A stretch of 64,000 nt of DNA from NCBI GenBank assembly GCA_910588875.1, contig CAJURT010000004.1:1-64000 (forward strand). The letters are read 5' to 3'. The stretch is from an uncultured Lachnospiraceae bacterium (lineage in GTDB: Bacteria; Bacillota; Clostridia; Lachnospirales; Lachnospiraceae). The position numbers and the translations under genes were made by a program. The first letter of the stretch is position 1, and the number at the start of each line of letters is the position of its first letter. Positions 40,357 to 48,336 of this stretch are shown here, piece after piece. A model generated the notes under the pieces. The model saw nothing but the letters and a program-made list of their open reading frames with translations, had not been told where the DNA came from and made no database searches.

Positions 40357-41712
40357 TCAGTTCTCCTGTCCCGCCAGCGCCTGATCCACCACTGCCAATT
40401 CCTGGGGGGTAAACATCCCCCGGATCACCTGGGTCAAACTCTGGTAGCCTGCCTGCATAGCCGCCCTCAACACAAAAAGCCGGTCCTTCAGCGTGGTAAA
40501 GTCATACAGATTCTGTCCTAAAAAGGCAGCTACCGCCTCCGCAGGCGCCGCCCCCTCCCGGGCGCTCATCTCATCCAATAAAAATGCCGTCAGCATTAAA
40601 AACAGGGAATTCATCCGGTAGCGGTCGGACTTTAGCAGCACCGTAGAGTAATTGATACATTCCCCTAAATTCCGGTTGTTAAAGCAGCAGGTTGCCAGGT
40701 CTTCATAGGTCTTCCAGATATTCCCCGACAAAAACATAGACTTCAGCGATGTCCCATATTTCTCCAGCTGGGCAAGGGCCCGTTTCAAATGCTTCTCCGC
40801 CGACGGATAATTCTCATGCAGGAAGAAATATCTCCCCAAAAAATAATCAAAATCCCCTTCCTGGGGCAGACGCCGAACAGCCTTCTCATAGACAGCCATA
40901 ATATTCTGTTCACTGGTATCATAATTGGCGTAGAGGATCTCCAGGAGTTTCCCAAAAGTCATTGCCGTCCGGATCGGATCTATGAGTTCCTCCGTGTCCG
41001 GCATCAGCGAAATCGCCTTTCGGAAGGTCTCTTCTGCCTGTTCCCGGTTATCCGCGGAATAATACTCGTCCCCCAGATATCCCAGCATCCGGTAATCATC
41101 CGGGTTTTCCTCCAGTTCCGCCTGGATAATCTTAAGATTCCTGCCGCTCTTTACCTTCTCCTGATGCCCAATCTCCCCATAACCCGTATGATAAATGGAC
41201 AGTTCATTCACCGCATCCACAAAACGGAAATCCCTGCCGTTTAAGGAGGCCAGATGCTCATGGATCCTTCCCTTGTAGCGCAGGCCGGGCGCATTCCGAA
41301 AGACCCGGGACTGGGTGCCCACTGCCGTCACATTGCCCTCGTCATCCAGATGTACCCAGGAGGCCAGGATCGCGTCATAGGGCTTATCCTGCAGCTGCCG
41401 GACATAGTATAAGACTTTTTTGGCATCCTCCTCCGAGAAATACTCGTCCGCATCCAAAAGCGCCACCCACTCATACTTCGCCTTGCTGATCGCAAAATTC
41501 TTGGCTGCCGCAAAATCATTGATCCACTCAAAATGGTAAATCTTTGCCCCCATCTGTTCGGCAATCTCCACCGTCCTGTCTGTGGATCCTGTATCCACCA
41601 CGATCTGCTCCGACACAATCCCCTTCCCCCAGGATAGCGCCTTCTCAATATTGCGTTCCTCATTCTTGACAATCATGCACTGGGATATCCGTGCCCTCTT
41701 GCGCCCTTTCAT
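40357..41712 (-). CDS. GT2 family glycosyltransferase with TPR-like C-terminus
   Basis: A 451-aa protein. The GT-A domain (about residues 5-230) has SQCMIVKNEERNIEKAL, VVDTGSTDRTVEIAEQMGA and the metal-binding ALLDADEYF. The C-terminal half is helical, with TPR-like repeats (for example YLGDEYYSADNREQAEETFRKA). The start overlaps the stop of the upstream paralogue by ATGA, so the two are translationally coupled. The pair follows the major flagellin, which suggests flagellin O-glycosylation, as known for flagellin-linked GT2 proteins in clostridia; this is inference. The 109 bases between its stop and the C39-like gene show no clear terminator. Confidence 0.88.
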   Translation of the reverse strand: MKGRKRARISQCMIVKNEERNIEKALSWGKGIVSEQIVVDTGSTDRTVEIAEQMGAKIYHFEWINDFAAAKNFAISKAKYEWVALLDADEYFSEEDAKKVLYYVRQLQDKPYDAILASWVHLDDEGNVTAVGTQSRVFRNAPGLRYKGRIHEHLASLNGRDFRFVDAVNELSIYHTGYGEIGHQEKVKSGRNLKIIQAELEENPDDYRMLGYLGDEYYSADNREQAEETFRKAISLMPDTEELIDPIRTAMTFGKLLEILYANYDTSEQNIMAVYEKAVRRLPQEGDFDYFLGRYFFLHENYPSAEKHLKRALAQLEKYGTSLKSMFLSGNIWKTYEDLATCCFNNRNLGECINYSTVLLKSDRYRMNSLFLMLTAFLLDEMSAREGAAPAEAVAAFLGQNLYDFTTLKDRLFVLRAAMQAGYQSLTQVIRGMFTPQELAVVDQALAGQEN

Positions 41713-43070
41713 CGCCCTGTCTCCTCTCTTCCTGTCCTCTGTCCTGCCTCCGCCTCCCGAAGGCCTGCCCGCTCCTGCGGCGTCAAAATCTGGCCTGCAG
41801 CGTAGCTTTCAAAGCTGCTGCACCCGGCCCGCTGTGCCGCACGCACCAAAAACAGCCGGTCCTTGGGAGAGGAAAAATCATACAGTCCCCCAAAAAATTC
41901 CAGGATCCGCCTTCCCTCTTCTGGCGGGAACACCCGGCCTCCCGGCGCCAGCACCAGCAAAAGGCGGGAAAGCACTGCCATCGAGTAAGGGTTATGCTGC
42001 AGGTATGCTACCGCATAGGACACACATTTCTGTCTCTCCCCCGCCTCAAAACTGCACAGAACCAGCAGTTCATAGGCATCCAGCAGGTTTGCCGCCAGCA
42101 TCATCGCCCGGTTTGTGCACCCGTTATCATTCAGCTTCCTAAGGGCCTCCTCCAAGCCGGACAATGCCTCCCCCGGCTGTCCCTGTGACGCATAAAAACG
42201 TCCCCGGATATAGTCAAAATCTGCCTCCTTAGGCAGATGGGCGGATGCCCTCTGGTACACCTCCTCCACCGCCTCCCGGGAGGCTTCCTCCTTCTCTGCC
42301 AGTATCATCAGCAGCCGGGAATAGGTAACGGCGCTGCGCTGATCCGCCTCCGGCAGCTGCGAAGGCATCGCCTCCACGGCACGGCGGTACCACTGCTCTG
42401 CCTCTGCCTGCTCCCCGTCTCCCAGGCACTCATCCCCCATATATCCCATCATCTCGTAATCCCGGGGATTCCCTTTTAATTCCTCAAGGATCAGCCTCCG
42501 GTTCCTGGTGCCCTTTGCCTTTCCGGCTTCCCCCTGGTATCCTGTATGAAAAATAGAGAGGGAGGCCGCCACGTCCCCGATCTTCAACTCTCTCCCTGCC
42601 CGGGATTCCAGCTGCTCGTGGATGCGCCTTCGGTATCGGATATCCGGCAGGTTCCTGAAAAAACGGATCTGTGTCCCGGAGGCAAAGATCTGCCCCTTTT
42701 CGTCCAGCTGCTGCCAACCGGTGGAGATGCCCTCAAACCCCTTCTCCTCCACCTCGTCAAGAATCCGGGCCAGCTTTTTTGCATCCTCCAAAACCATATA
42801 TTCGTCGGCATCCAGAAAAGCGATCCAGTCCCCCTGCGCCTGCTCAATCGCATAATTCTTGGCAGCGGCAAAATCATCTGTCCAGGGAAAGAAAAAGACC
42901 TTCGCCCCCATCTGCCCGGCCAGTTTTACTGTCTGGTCTGTAGATCCCGTATCCACCACAATCTGTTCCCACATCACAGACTTCCCCCAGGAAAGGGCCC
43001 GCTCAATATTCTTCTCCTCATTCCTCACAATCATGCACTGGGATATCCGCACTTGCTTCCCTTCCTTCAT
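41709..43070 (-). CDS. GT2 family glycosyltransferase with TPR-like C-terminus (paralogue)
   Basis: A 453-aa paralogue of the following gene, with RISQCMIVRNEEKNIERALSWGK, VVDTGSTDQTVKLAGQMGA and AFLDADEYM in the GT-A domain. The C-terminal half is helical with repeat-like segments. The ATG at 43070 follows AAGGAGGATTGGC; longer starts run into the hairpin behind the flagellin gene. It lies 174 bases after the flagellin stop, behind that hairpin, so expression may be read-through from the sigma-28 flagellin promoter. Likely flagellin-modifying, with unknown sugar. Confidence 0.88.
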   Translation of the reverse strand: MKEGKQVRISQCMIVRNEEKNIERALSWGKSVMWEQIVVDTGSTDQTVKLAGQMGAKVFFFPWTDDFAAAKNYAIEQAQGDWIAFLDADEYMVLEDAKKLARILDEVEEKGFEGISTGWQQLDEKGQIFASGTQIRFFRNLPDIRYRRRIHEQLESRAGRELKIGDVAASLSIFHTGYQGEAGKAKGTRNRRLILEELKGNPRDYEMMGYMGDECLGDGEQAEAEQWYRRAVEAMPSQLPEADQRSAVTYSRLLMILAEKEEASREAVEEVYQRASAHLPKEADFDYIRGRFYASQGQPGEALSGLEEALRKLNDNGCTNRAMMLAANLLDAYELLVLCSFEAGERQKCVSYAVAYLQHNPYSMAVLSRLLLVLAPGGRVFPPEEGRRILEFFGGLYDFSSPKDRLFLVRAAQRAGCSSFESYAAGQILTPQERAGLREAEAGQRTGREETGR

Positions 43071-43090
43071 GCCAATCCTCCTTCCGGATG

Positions 43091-43134
43091 CAACAGAAAA
43101 AGCCATTTTCCGGCTTTCCTGCTGAAAATGGCTT
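43091..43134 (-). terminator. terminator/attenuator between flagellin and glycosyltransferases
   Basis: A 14-bp perfect inverted repeat (AAAAAGCCATTTTC ... GAAAATGGCTTTTT) gives a hairpin followed by a short T-run on the minus strand. It would reduce transcription from flagellin into the two GT2 genes, giving much flagellin and little enzyme. A smaller hairpin (CCGGCTTTAGCCGG) lies at 43202-43215. Confidence 0.75.
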
Positions 43135-43244
43135 TTTCCTCTGCCCCGGCAGAATCCGCCGATCACGTATCTGCCGGAGCATCATTTCTTACTACATATC
43201 ACCGGCTAAAGCCGGAAAACAATCACAGCTGACCTAAGCTGCTA

Positions 43245-44300
43245 TTACTGCAGCAGGCTCAGGATGCTCTGCGGTACGGAGTTGGACTGTGCCAGCATGG
43301 ACTGGGAAGCCTGCAGAAGAATGTTGTTCTTCGTGAACGCCGTAATCTCATCTGCCATATCAGTATCACGGATACGGCTCTCAGCAGAGGTGATATTCTC
43401 AGAAGTAACTTTCAGGTTGTTCACGGTGTGCTCAAGTCTGTTCTGAGCCGCACCGAGTTTAGCACGGTAGCTGGATACAGCATTGATAGCCGCATTGATG
43501 GTATCGATAGCTGCATTAGCAACAACGGTGCTGGTGCCGGAGATGTTCATGGTGGGCAGAAGGGCAGATGCAACATTTGCCTTGCTCAATGGCTTATCAG
43601 CAGGTGTCTTTAACGGGGTTGTATGAGCATCGCCACCCTTTTCCATAAGCGTCTTGTAAGCAGTACCAATCCCACCTGTCGATGTAATGAAATCAGTTTT
43701 TGTACCAGTCAATGCAATCTCACTCTTGCTACCAACTTTATATTTGGTACCACTACCATTCCTGTCTACTTCATCTGCGAAAATAGCAGCCTGAATACCG
43801 CTGGCCGTCATCGCCTGGCTGTTCACGGTGATCGTCTCAGCTGCGCTCGGGCCGATCTGGAAGGTCATCTTGCCTGCGCCGCCGGTAGCTGCCAGAGGCT
43901 TAATGCCGTTGAAGTCGGTGTTGTTTGCGATACGGTCGATTTCCTTCAGCAGTTCCTCAACCTCGCTCTGCAGGTTGCCCCTTGCAACGGTGTTGTAGGT
44001 GCCGTTTGCAGACTGAGATGCCAGGGTGGTAAGACGCTGCAGCATGGAGTGCACCTCGGTCAGGGCACCTTCTGCCGTCTGAATCAAACCGATAGCATCC
44101 TGGGCGTTCTTTGCTGCCTGGTTCAAGCCGTTGATCTGGGATCTCATGCTCTCGGAAATGGCCAAGCCTGCTGCGTCGTCACCGGCACGGTTGATCTTGT
44201 AACCGGATGACAGCTTCTCCAAGTTCTTGTTCAATCCACTCTGGTTTACGCCTAAGTTTCTGTAAGAGTTAATCGCTGCTATGTTGTGTTGAATAATCAT
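43245..44300 (-). CDS. flagellin (longer copy)
   Basis: A 351-aa filament protein. The conserved N-terminal D0/D1 (about residues 1-165) starts MIIQHNIAAINSYRNLG and includes LEKLSSGYKINRAGDDAAGLAISE. A variable central region (about 165-265) follows, then the C-terminal D1/D0 ending in NNILLQASQSMLAQSNSVPQSILSLLQ. The central DNA (about 43620-43800) is visibly more A/T-rich than the flanks. The start has TAGGAGGAAATTTTT ahead. A 138-base leader with many GGA motifs separates it from a sigma-28-type promoter at 44439-44465. Probably the major filament subunit and a target of FliW-CsrA control. Confidence 0.96.
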   Translation of the reverse strand: MIIQHNIAAINSYRNLGVNQSGLNKNLEKLSSGYKINRAGDDAAGLAISESMRSQINGLNQAAKNAQDAIGLIQTAEGALTEVHSMLQRLTTLASQSANGTYNTVARGNLQSEVEELLKEIDRIANNTDFNGIKPLAATGGAGKMTFQIGPSAAETITVNSQAMTASGIQAAIFADEVDRNGSGTKYKVGSKSEIALTGTKTDFITSTGGIGTAYKTLMEKGGDAHTTPLKTPADKPLSKANVASALLPTMNISGTSTVVANAAIDTINAAINAVSSYRAKLGAAQNRLEHTVNNLKVTSENITSAESRIRDTDMADEITAFTKNNILLQASQSMLAQSNSVPQSILSLLQ

Positions 44301-44438
44301 AAAAATTTCCTCCTATTCCATGATCACTGCCCCCGGGAACCTCCCTGTCCCCAGGCATATCCTCCTGCGCGGGCCCTTGCACCGGAGAATGTCGTAAAAT
44401 TCCTGACCTTAATCAAATCATTCACCTTACAGTTTTAT

Positions 44439-44465
44439 ATATCGTCGGGTTACCCAAAACCATAA
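44439..44465 (-). promoter_or_regulatory. sigma-28-type promoter of the longer flagellin gene
   Basis: On the minus strand, TTAT (44465-44462), 15 bases, GACGATAT (44446-44439). The -10 differs by one base from GCCGATAT and the spacing matches the flgM promoter. Confidence 0.75.
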
Positions 44466-44485
44466 GGGATATCACAAAACTTTTT

Positions 44486-45324
44486 TCAAATTTTTATTCT
44501 TAAAGACGCCCTTTTCTCAACGGGAATATTCATCGCCTCCATCGCCTGATCCTCACTCCATTTCATATTAGCCATCAAATTATGTATCATCTCCATTAAA
44601 GTTTCCTCTCTGCCTTCTTGTCTGCCTTCCTCTCTGCCTTCTTGTCTGCCTGCCTCTCTGCCTTCCTCTCTGCCTTCCTCCAGGCCTTCCCGCCTTGCCT
44701 TCCTCTTCTCCTCCGCAATTTCTTCTTTCATCAAATCCCTCAGTGCATCACACATTTTCGTTCCCCTCCTTAACTCATGATACAATTCCTGGTTTGCCGC
44801 AATGCTTACCTGCAGGACTGCCTCCACATTATTCCTGTCCTCCGGTTCCGTCAGCTTTAATGCCTCTTCCACAAATCCCCTCACATCCTCTTCCTGTGCA
44901 TGGGGGGACAAAAGGCGCAGGCTCCTGTGACCTCCTCCCTTTAAACGGCTGGTCACAACCACCTGTGTGTCAAAGAGCACTCTGCCCCGGATATAATATA
45001 TTCCTTCATATTCTTCTTCCACGAAAAGCCCTTCTTCCCCCAGAGCCTTAAACAATTCCCTGGGATACTTATCCCGGAAAATGGATATGGTCAGTTCATT
45101 TGCCGGTATCCGGTTGACCCGGTCCCCCAGCCCTTTATACAAACACGCATACCCTATGGTCTTGTAATAATCATCAATGGAAAGTCCATCCTCAGCGGCT
45201 CCTTCCCTAAAAGATACTCCCTCTGGAATTCCAGCAACTCCTTGTCCGCCAACAACTCGATCTCCACGGCTCCGAAAAACCCCGGATGCCAGGCAATTTC
45301 CATGCTTTCTAAGTTATTCCCCAA
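44486..45324 (-). pseudogene. Rpn-type PD-(D/E)XK nuclease/putative transposase, internally deleted
   Basis: The 5' part (from a TTG at about 45324 with GGAGGGGAAGGA ahead) reads MEIAWHPGFFGAVEIELLAD and on to KEPLRMD, a family start. The frame then closes. In another frame, from about 45187, it resumes as DGLSIDDYYKTIGYACLYKGLGDRV and continues to the normal C-terminus. The segment usually between these parts (about 30 residues, holding the D...ExK nuclease residues) is gone. Both deletion borders would contain GATGGA, suggesting short-repeat recombination. The remaining open frame (45142-44486, 218 aa) ends in a coiled coil with EEGREEGRQ repeats. It sits between two flagellin genes. Confidence 0.75.
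44607..44682 (-). repeat. degenerate 12-bp tandem repeat in the Rpn-type pseudogene
   Basis: Successive 12-base units of the type TCTCTGCCTTCT/C (plus strand) encode the GREE/GRQE repeat of the C-terminal coiled coil. Such repeats expand and shrink by slippage and are common in this family. Confidence 0.75.
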
Positions 45325-45473
45325 TCCTTCCCCTCCTGCTTTTCTTTTTTATTTTATGGACTTAAAAGCAGGATTTCAGATAGAAAGATGAGAACTCTCA
45401 CAGACGCAGCAATGCTGCAGAACCGGCCTTCGTCTATTGACGAACCTGCCACAGAAATCTTTGCTTTGGCGAA

Positions 45474-45502
45474 ATTATACCATATACTGCCATTTTTTGC
45501 AA
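45474..45502 (-). promoter_or_regulatory. sigma-A promoter upstream of the Rpn-type pseudogene
   Basis: On the minus strand, TTGCAA (45502-45497), 17 bases, perfect TATAAT (45479-45474). It lies 150 bases upstream of the pseudogene start, leaving a leader with no recognised element. Confidence 0.6.
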
Positions 45503-45534
45503 GGCACTTAATCGTCGGCAAAGCAAAAGCAAAA

Positions 45535-45570
45535 CCGGCCAAACATATCCTGGGATATGCCTGGCCGGCC
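45535..45570 (-). terminator. terminator of the shorter flagellin gene
   Basis: CCGGCC and CATATCC pair with GGATATG and GGCCGG around a 2-base centre. On the minus strand the hairpin is followed by TTTTGCTTTTGC. It lies about 10 bases past the flagellin stop. Confidence 0.85.
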
Positions 45571-45580
45571 ATTCTTCTTT

Positions 45581-46435
45581 TTACTGCAATAATTGTAAAA
45601 TCATCCCCGGAATCGAGTTCGCCTGCGCCACCATGGAATTGGAGGACTGATACACGATGTTATCCTTCGTATACAGCGTAAATTCCTCTGCCACATTGGT
45701 ATCCCGGATCTGGCTCTCCGCCGCTGTCATGTTCTCGGAAGTAACACTCAGGTTATTATGGGTATGTTCCAAATGGTTCTGGGCGGCGCCGAAATCTGCC
45801 CGGATATCCGCCACTGCCTCGATGGCATTGTCAATAAGGGTCACCGACTCATTCGCCGCATCCAGGGTCGTAAAATCTGTCTCATTCAGCAACAATGCAT
45901 TGCTGCTCATATAATAGCGGGGCACATCCAGGGTCTCCTTCACGGATGCCCCAATCTGAAGCGTAATGTCGTCCTTCTGCTCCGGCGGAACAAACGGCGC
46001 ACCGCCCGGCTTTTCCTTCGCGGCATCAAACAAGGGAATCTCGTCAAAATCCGACATCTCCCCGATGCGGTCAATCTCGTCTAAAAGCTGCATCCGTTCT
46101 GCATCCAGATTCTCACGTGCCAATGTGGTATAAGTGCCGTTCGCAGACTGGATCGCCAAAGTTTTCAGCCTTTCCAACATGGCATGCACTTCTGTCAGCG
46201 CACCATCGCCAGTAGATGTCATACTAATCCCATCATTCACATTCCGCATGGCCTGATCCAAAGCCGTGATCTGATTCCTCATCCACTCTGAGATCGCCAG
46301 TCCGGCTGCATCATCTCCTGCCCGGTTGATGCGGTACCCGGAGGAAAGCTTCTCCAGGGACTTCCTCATCTTGCCTTCTGTGATCCCCTTATTCCTGGAA
46401 GCATTAAAACCTGCTATATTGTTCTGTATAACCAT
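45581..46435 (-). CDS. flagellin (shorter copy)
   Basis: A 284-aa flagellin. The N-terminal D0/D1 holds LEKLSSGYRINRAGDDAAGLAISEWM. A small central domain (about 140-195, with FDAAKEKPGGAPFVPPEQKDD) follows, then the C-terminal LEHTHNNLSVTSENMTAAESQIRDTNVAEEF and a D0 ending NSIPGMILQLLQ. It is about 65 residues shorter than the other flagellin and clearly diverged from it, so it may be a minor or alternative filament subunit. It has its own sigma-28-type promoter and terminator. The start is preceded by GGAAGGTGG. Confidence 0.95.
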   Translation of the reverse strand: MVIQNNIAGFNASRNKGITEGKMRKSLEKLSSGYRINRAGDDAAGLAISEWMRNQITALDQAMRNVNDGISMTSTGDGALTEVHAMLERLKTLAIQSANGTYTTLARENLDAERMQLLDEIDRIGEMSDFDEIPLFDAAKEKPGGAPFVPPEQKDDITLQIGASVKETLDVPRYYMSSNALLLNETDFTTLDAANESVTLIDNAIEAVADIRADFGAAQNHLEHTHNNLSVTSENMTAAESQIRDTNVAEEFTLYTKDNIVYQSSNSMVAQANSIPGMILQLLQ

Positions 46436-46525
46436 ATTCGCTAACCACCTTCCATCAATACGGTCTTATCTGACACTCCCTGCCATCCAGGGCCGTTTCC
46501 ATTCTGCTTTCATCTGATGGTTATA

Positions 46526-46553
46526 ATATCGGCAGGATTTCAGGCTTTGATAA
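46526..46553 (-). promoter_or_regulatory. sigma-28-type promoter of the shorter flagellin gene
   Basis: On the minus strand, TTAT (46553-46550), 16 bases, perfect GCCGATAT (46533-46526), about 90 bases upstream of the start. Confidence 0.78.
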
Positions 46554-46609
46554 GGGCGAATAGCCATTTTTTTCAGTTTTCACTTATTCTTCACAATCCG
46601 CAGCTTTCC

Positions 46610-47692
46610 CTAATAATTCCATTCCCGCTTCAGACGCTTCACCGCAGGTGCATAGCCCTCCTGCGCCGCCATCAGATAGGAACGTGCCGCCCGGTCCATC
46701 TGGCCTGATACCTCATACCAGGCACCCAGGTTGTATGCCGCCCGGAAGGAACCGGTCCCCACCACGCCTCCGGCTTCCGGCTGCTCCCCCAGTTCCAGGC
46801 ATTTTAGGTAGCATTTCTCAATGTTAGGAAGCAGGTCGATATAACGTCCCACATCCGAGAGAACCCGTTTCATATAAAAGAGACCGCATACAAAACAGAA
46901 GTCGGACCAGCCACCCAGCACAGGCTCCTCCTTCTCAATAATGGCCGCCGCCTCGTCCAAATGCTTTGATGACGCCAAATCCAACAAGGTATACAGATAA
47001 AGCACTACCCCTCCTGCCCGGTAGCCGTCCTCCCTGCCGGTCAGGCGGTAAAATTCGCGGAAATAAGGCAGGCTCTCTTCATGGCGTTTTAAGTTGCGCA
47101 GGGTAGATGCCAGCTGAAACAGATAATACCCGTCCCCCGGATGTTCGGCAACTGCCTGTTCCAGATAAGGAAGGTTTCTCTCCCCTTTGTCCGCATAGAG
47201 GTAACCGTCATGGTCTGCCTGCAGGGGCACGGCATAGCAGGGGTAATCCCCCTCCGGCTGCTCATGGATCTTCCCCTCATAGCGGACCCCCCTGGGAAGC
47301 AGCCTTGGGAGCACTGCCGTGCTGACACTGACCCCCTCCTCATTGCGGAAGGAATCGTATCTTGTAATGCAGCCCAGCCACATCCCCTGCCTCGCCTGGA
47401 GCATCTCCTCCAGCTTATCCCTGGTGACTGCCCGAAGATATTCATCCCCGTCAAGCACCAGGTTCCAATCCGCATCCGACTGATCCAATGCAAAATTCCG
47501 GGCCGCGGAGAAATCATCCACCCAGGCAAAAGTATAGACCTTCGCCCCCATCTCTTTGGCAATCTCCATCGTCTTATCCGTGGAACCGGTATCCACCAGA
47601 ATCACTTCATCTACCAGGTTATCCACCGTGCGCAGGCAACGTTCCAGAGAGCGTTCCTCATTTTTTACAATCATTACCAGATTTATTTTCAC
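46610..47692 (-). CDS. GT2 family glycosyltransferase
   Basis: A 360-aa protein. The GT-A domain (about 1-200) has NLVMIVKNEERSLERCL, ILVDTGSTDKTMEIAKEMGAKVY and the metal-binding DGDEYL. A helical, TPR-like C-terminus ends LMAAQEGYAPAVKRLKREW. The GTG start lies one base after the PilZ stop, with GGGAAGAG ahead. It ends the long late-flagellar operon and lies just upstream of the shorter flagellin. A role in modifying flagellin or another exported protein is inferred from context. Confidence 0.85.
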   Translation of the reverse strand: MKINLVMIVKNEERSLERCLRTVDNLVDEVILVDTGSTDKTMEIAKEMGAKVYTFAWVDDFSAARNFALDQSDADWNLVLDGDEYLRAVTRDKLEEMLQARQGMWLGCITRYDSFRNEEGVSVSTAVLPRLLPRGVRYEGKIHEQPEGDYPCYAVPLQADHDGYLYADKGERNLPYLEQAVAEHPGDGYYLFQLASTLRNLKRHEESLPYFREFYRLTGREDGYRAGGVVLYLYTLLDLASSKHLDEAAAIIEKEEPVLGGWSDFCFVCGLFYMKRVLSDVGRYIDLLPNIEKCYLKCLELGEQPEAGGVVGTGSFRAAYNLGAWYEVSGQMDRAARSYLMAAQEGYAPAVKRLKREWNY

Positions 47693-47693
47693 G

Positions 47694-48317
47694 TCATTCT
47701 CTTCCCTTACTGTTTTGTTTTTTCACCTGCTCCATAAAAACAAACTTCCTAACTGCCGCCTCTGCATCCGAAGATATGCCCACAAACTGGCAGCCATAGC
47801 CGAAATCCCCTTCCACCAGTCCTGCTGTCCGCAGCACCCTGGCCTCAATCTCATACTCCTCCCGCCCGAAATAATGCCGGAAAGAAAAATGTTCATTCCT
47901 CTTAAGCACCTGGGATGTCACCAGGAAAATGCCTCCTGCGCTGATATTCTGGATCTTTCCCAGAAAATACCAGCCCTTCTCCGTCTTAAATTCCACATTC
48001 AGGTTCACATCGATCCGCAGATCCTTCTGTCTCTGGTATACCTCATAAATCTCAATAATGTCACATACCGCCATCCAGGGTTCTATCCGCTTATTGGGCG
48101 CATCATTCCTCTGGACCACCAATTCACAGCGGCTCCGCACCACCCCGTTTGAACGGTCATAAAAATCCACGATTGTCTTTATCCGGACGCTGCGCAGTTT
48201 TGGGGTCTGAAAAAATATCCGGATTCCACGGATATTGTCCATCTCCACCCTTGCTTTGGACAATGGCTTGTTATCTGTCCCATATACCAGGCAGCTGTCA
48301 CAGTCCTTCAATTTCAT
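47694..48317 (-). CDS. PilZ domain protein
   Basis: A 207-aa predicted c-di-GMP receptor. The N-terminal region (about 1-95) resembles the YcgR-type beta domain only loosely. The PilZ domain (about 95-200) has the arginine motif QRQKDLR and the downstream NISAGGIFL ([D/N]xSxxG), both needed for c-di-GMP binding. It could tie motility or surface output to c-di-GMP. It is in the FliK-like operon, 19 bases after the transglycosylase gene. Confidence 0.82.
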   Translation of the reverse strand: MKLKDCDSCLVYGTDNKPLSKARVEMDNIRGIRIFFQTPKLRSVRIKTIVDFYDRSNGVVRSRCELVVQRNDAPNKRIEPWMAVCDIIEIYEVYQRQKDLRIDVNLNVEFKTEKGWYFLGKIQNISAGGIFLVTSQVLKRNEHFSFRHYFGREEYEIEARVLRTAGLVEGDFGYGCQFVGISSDAEAAVRKFVFMEQVKKQNSKGRE

Positions 48318-48336
48318 GATGTATGCTTACCCCTCC

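Noticed and set aside
44607..44682. short tandem units that could suggest a CRISPR array
   Set aside because: Units are 12 bases with no spacers and encode a coiled-coil repeat.
45324..45580. possible insertion-sequence remnant next to the Rpn-type pseudogene
   Set aside because: No terminal inverted repeats or target duplication seen; the hairpin there is the flagellin terminator. The Rpn family is called transposase only by name.
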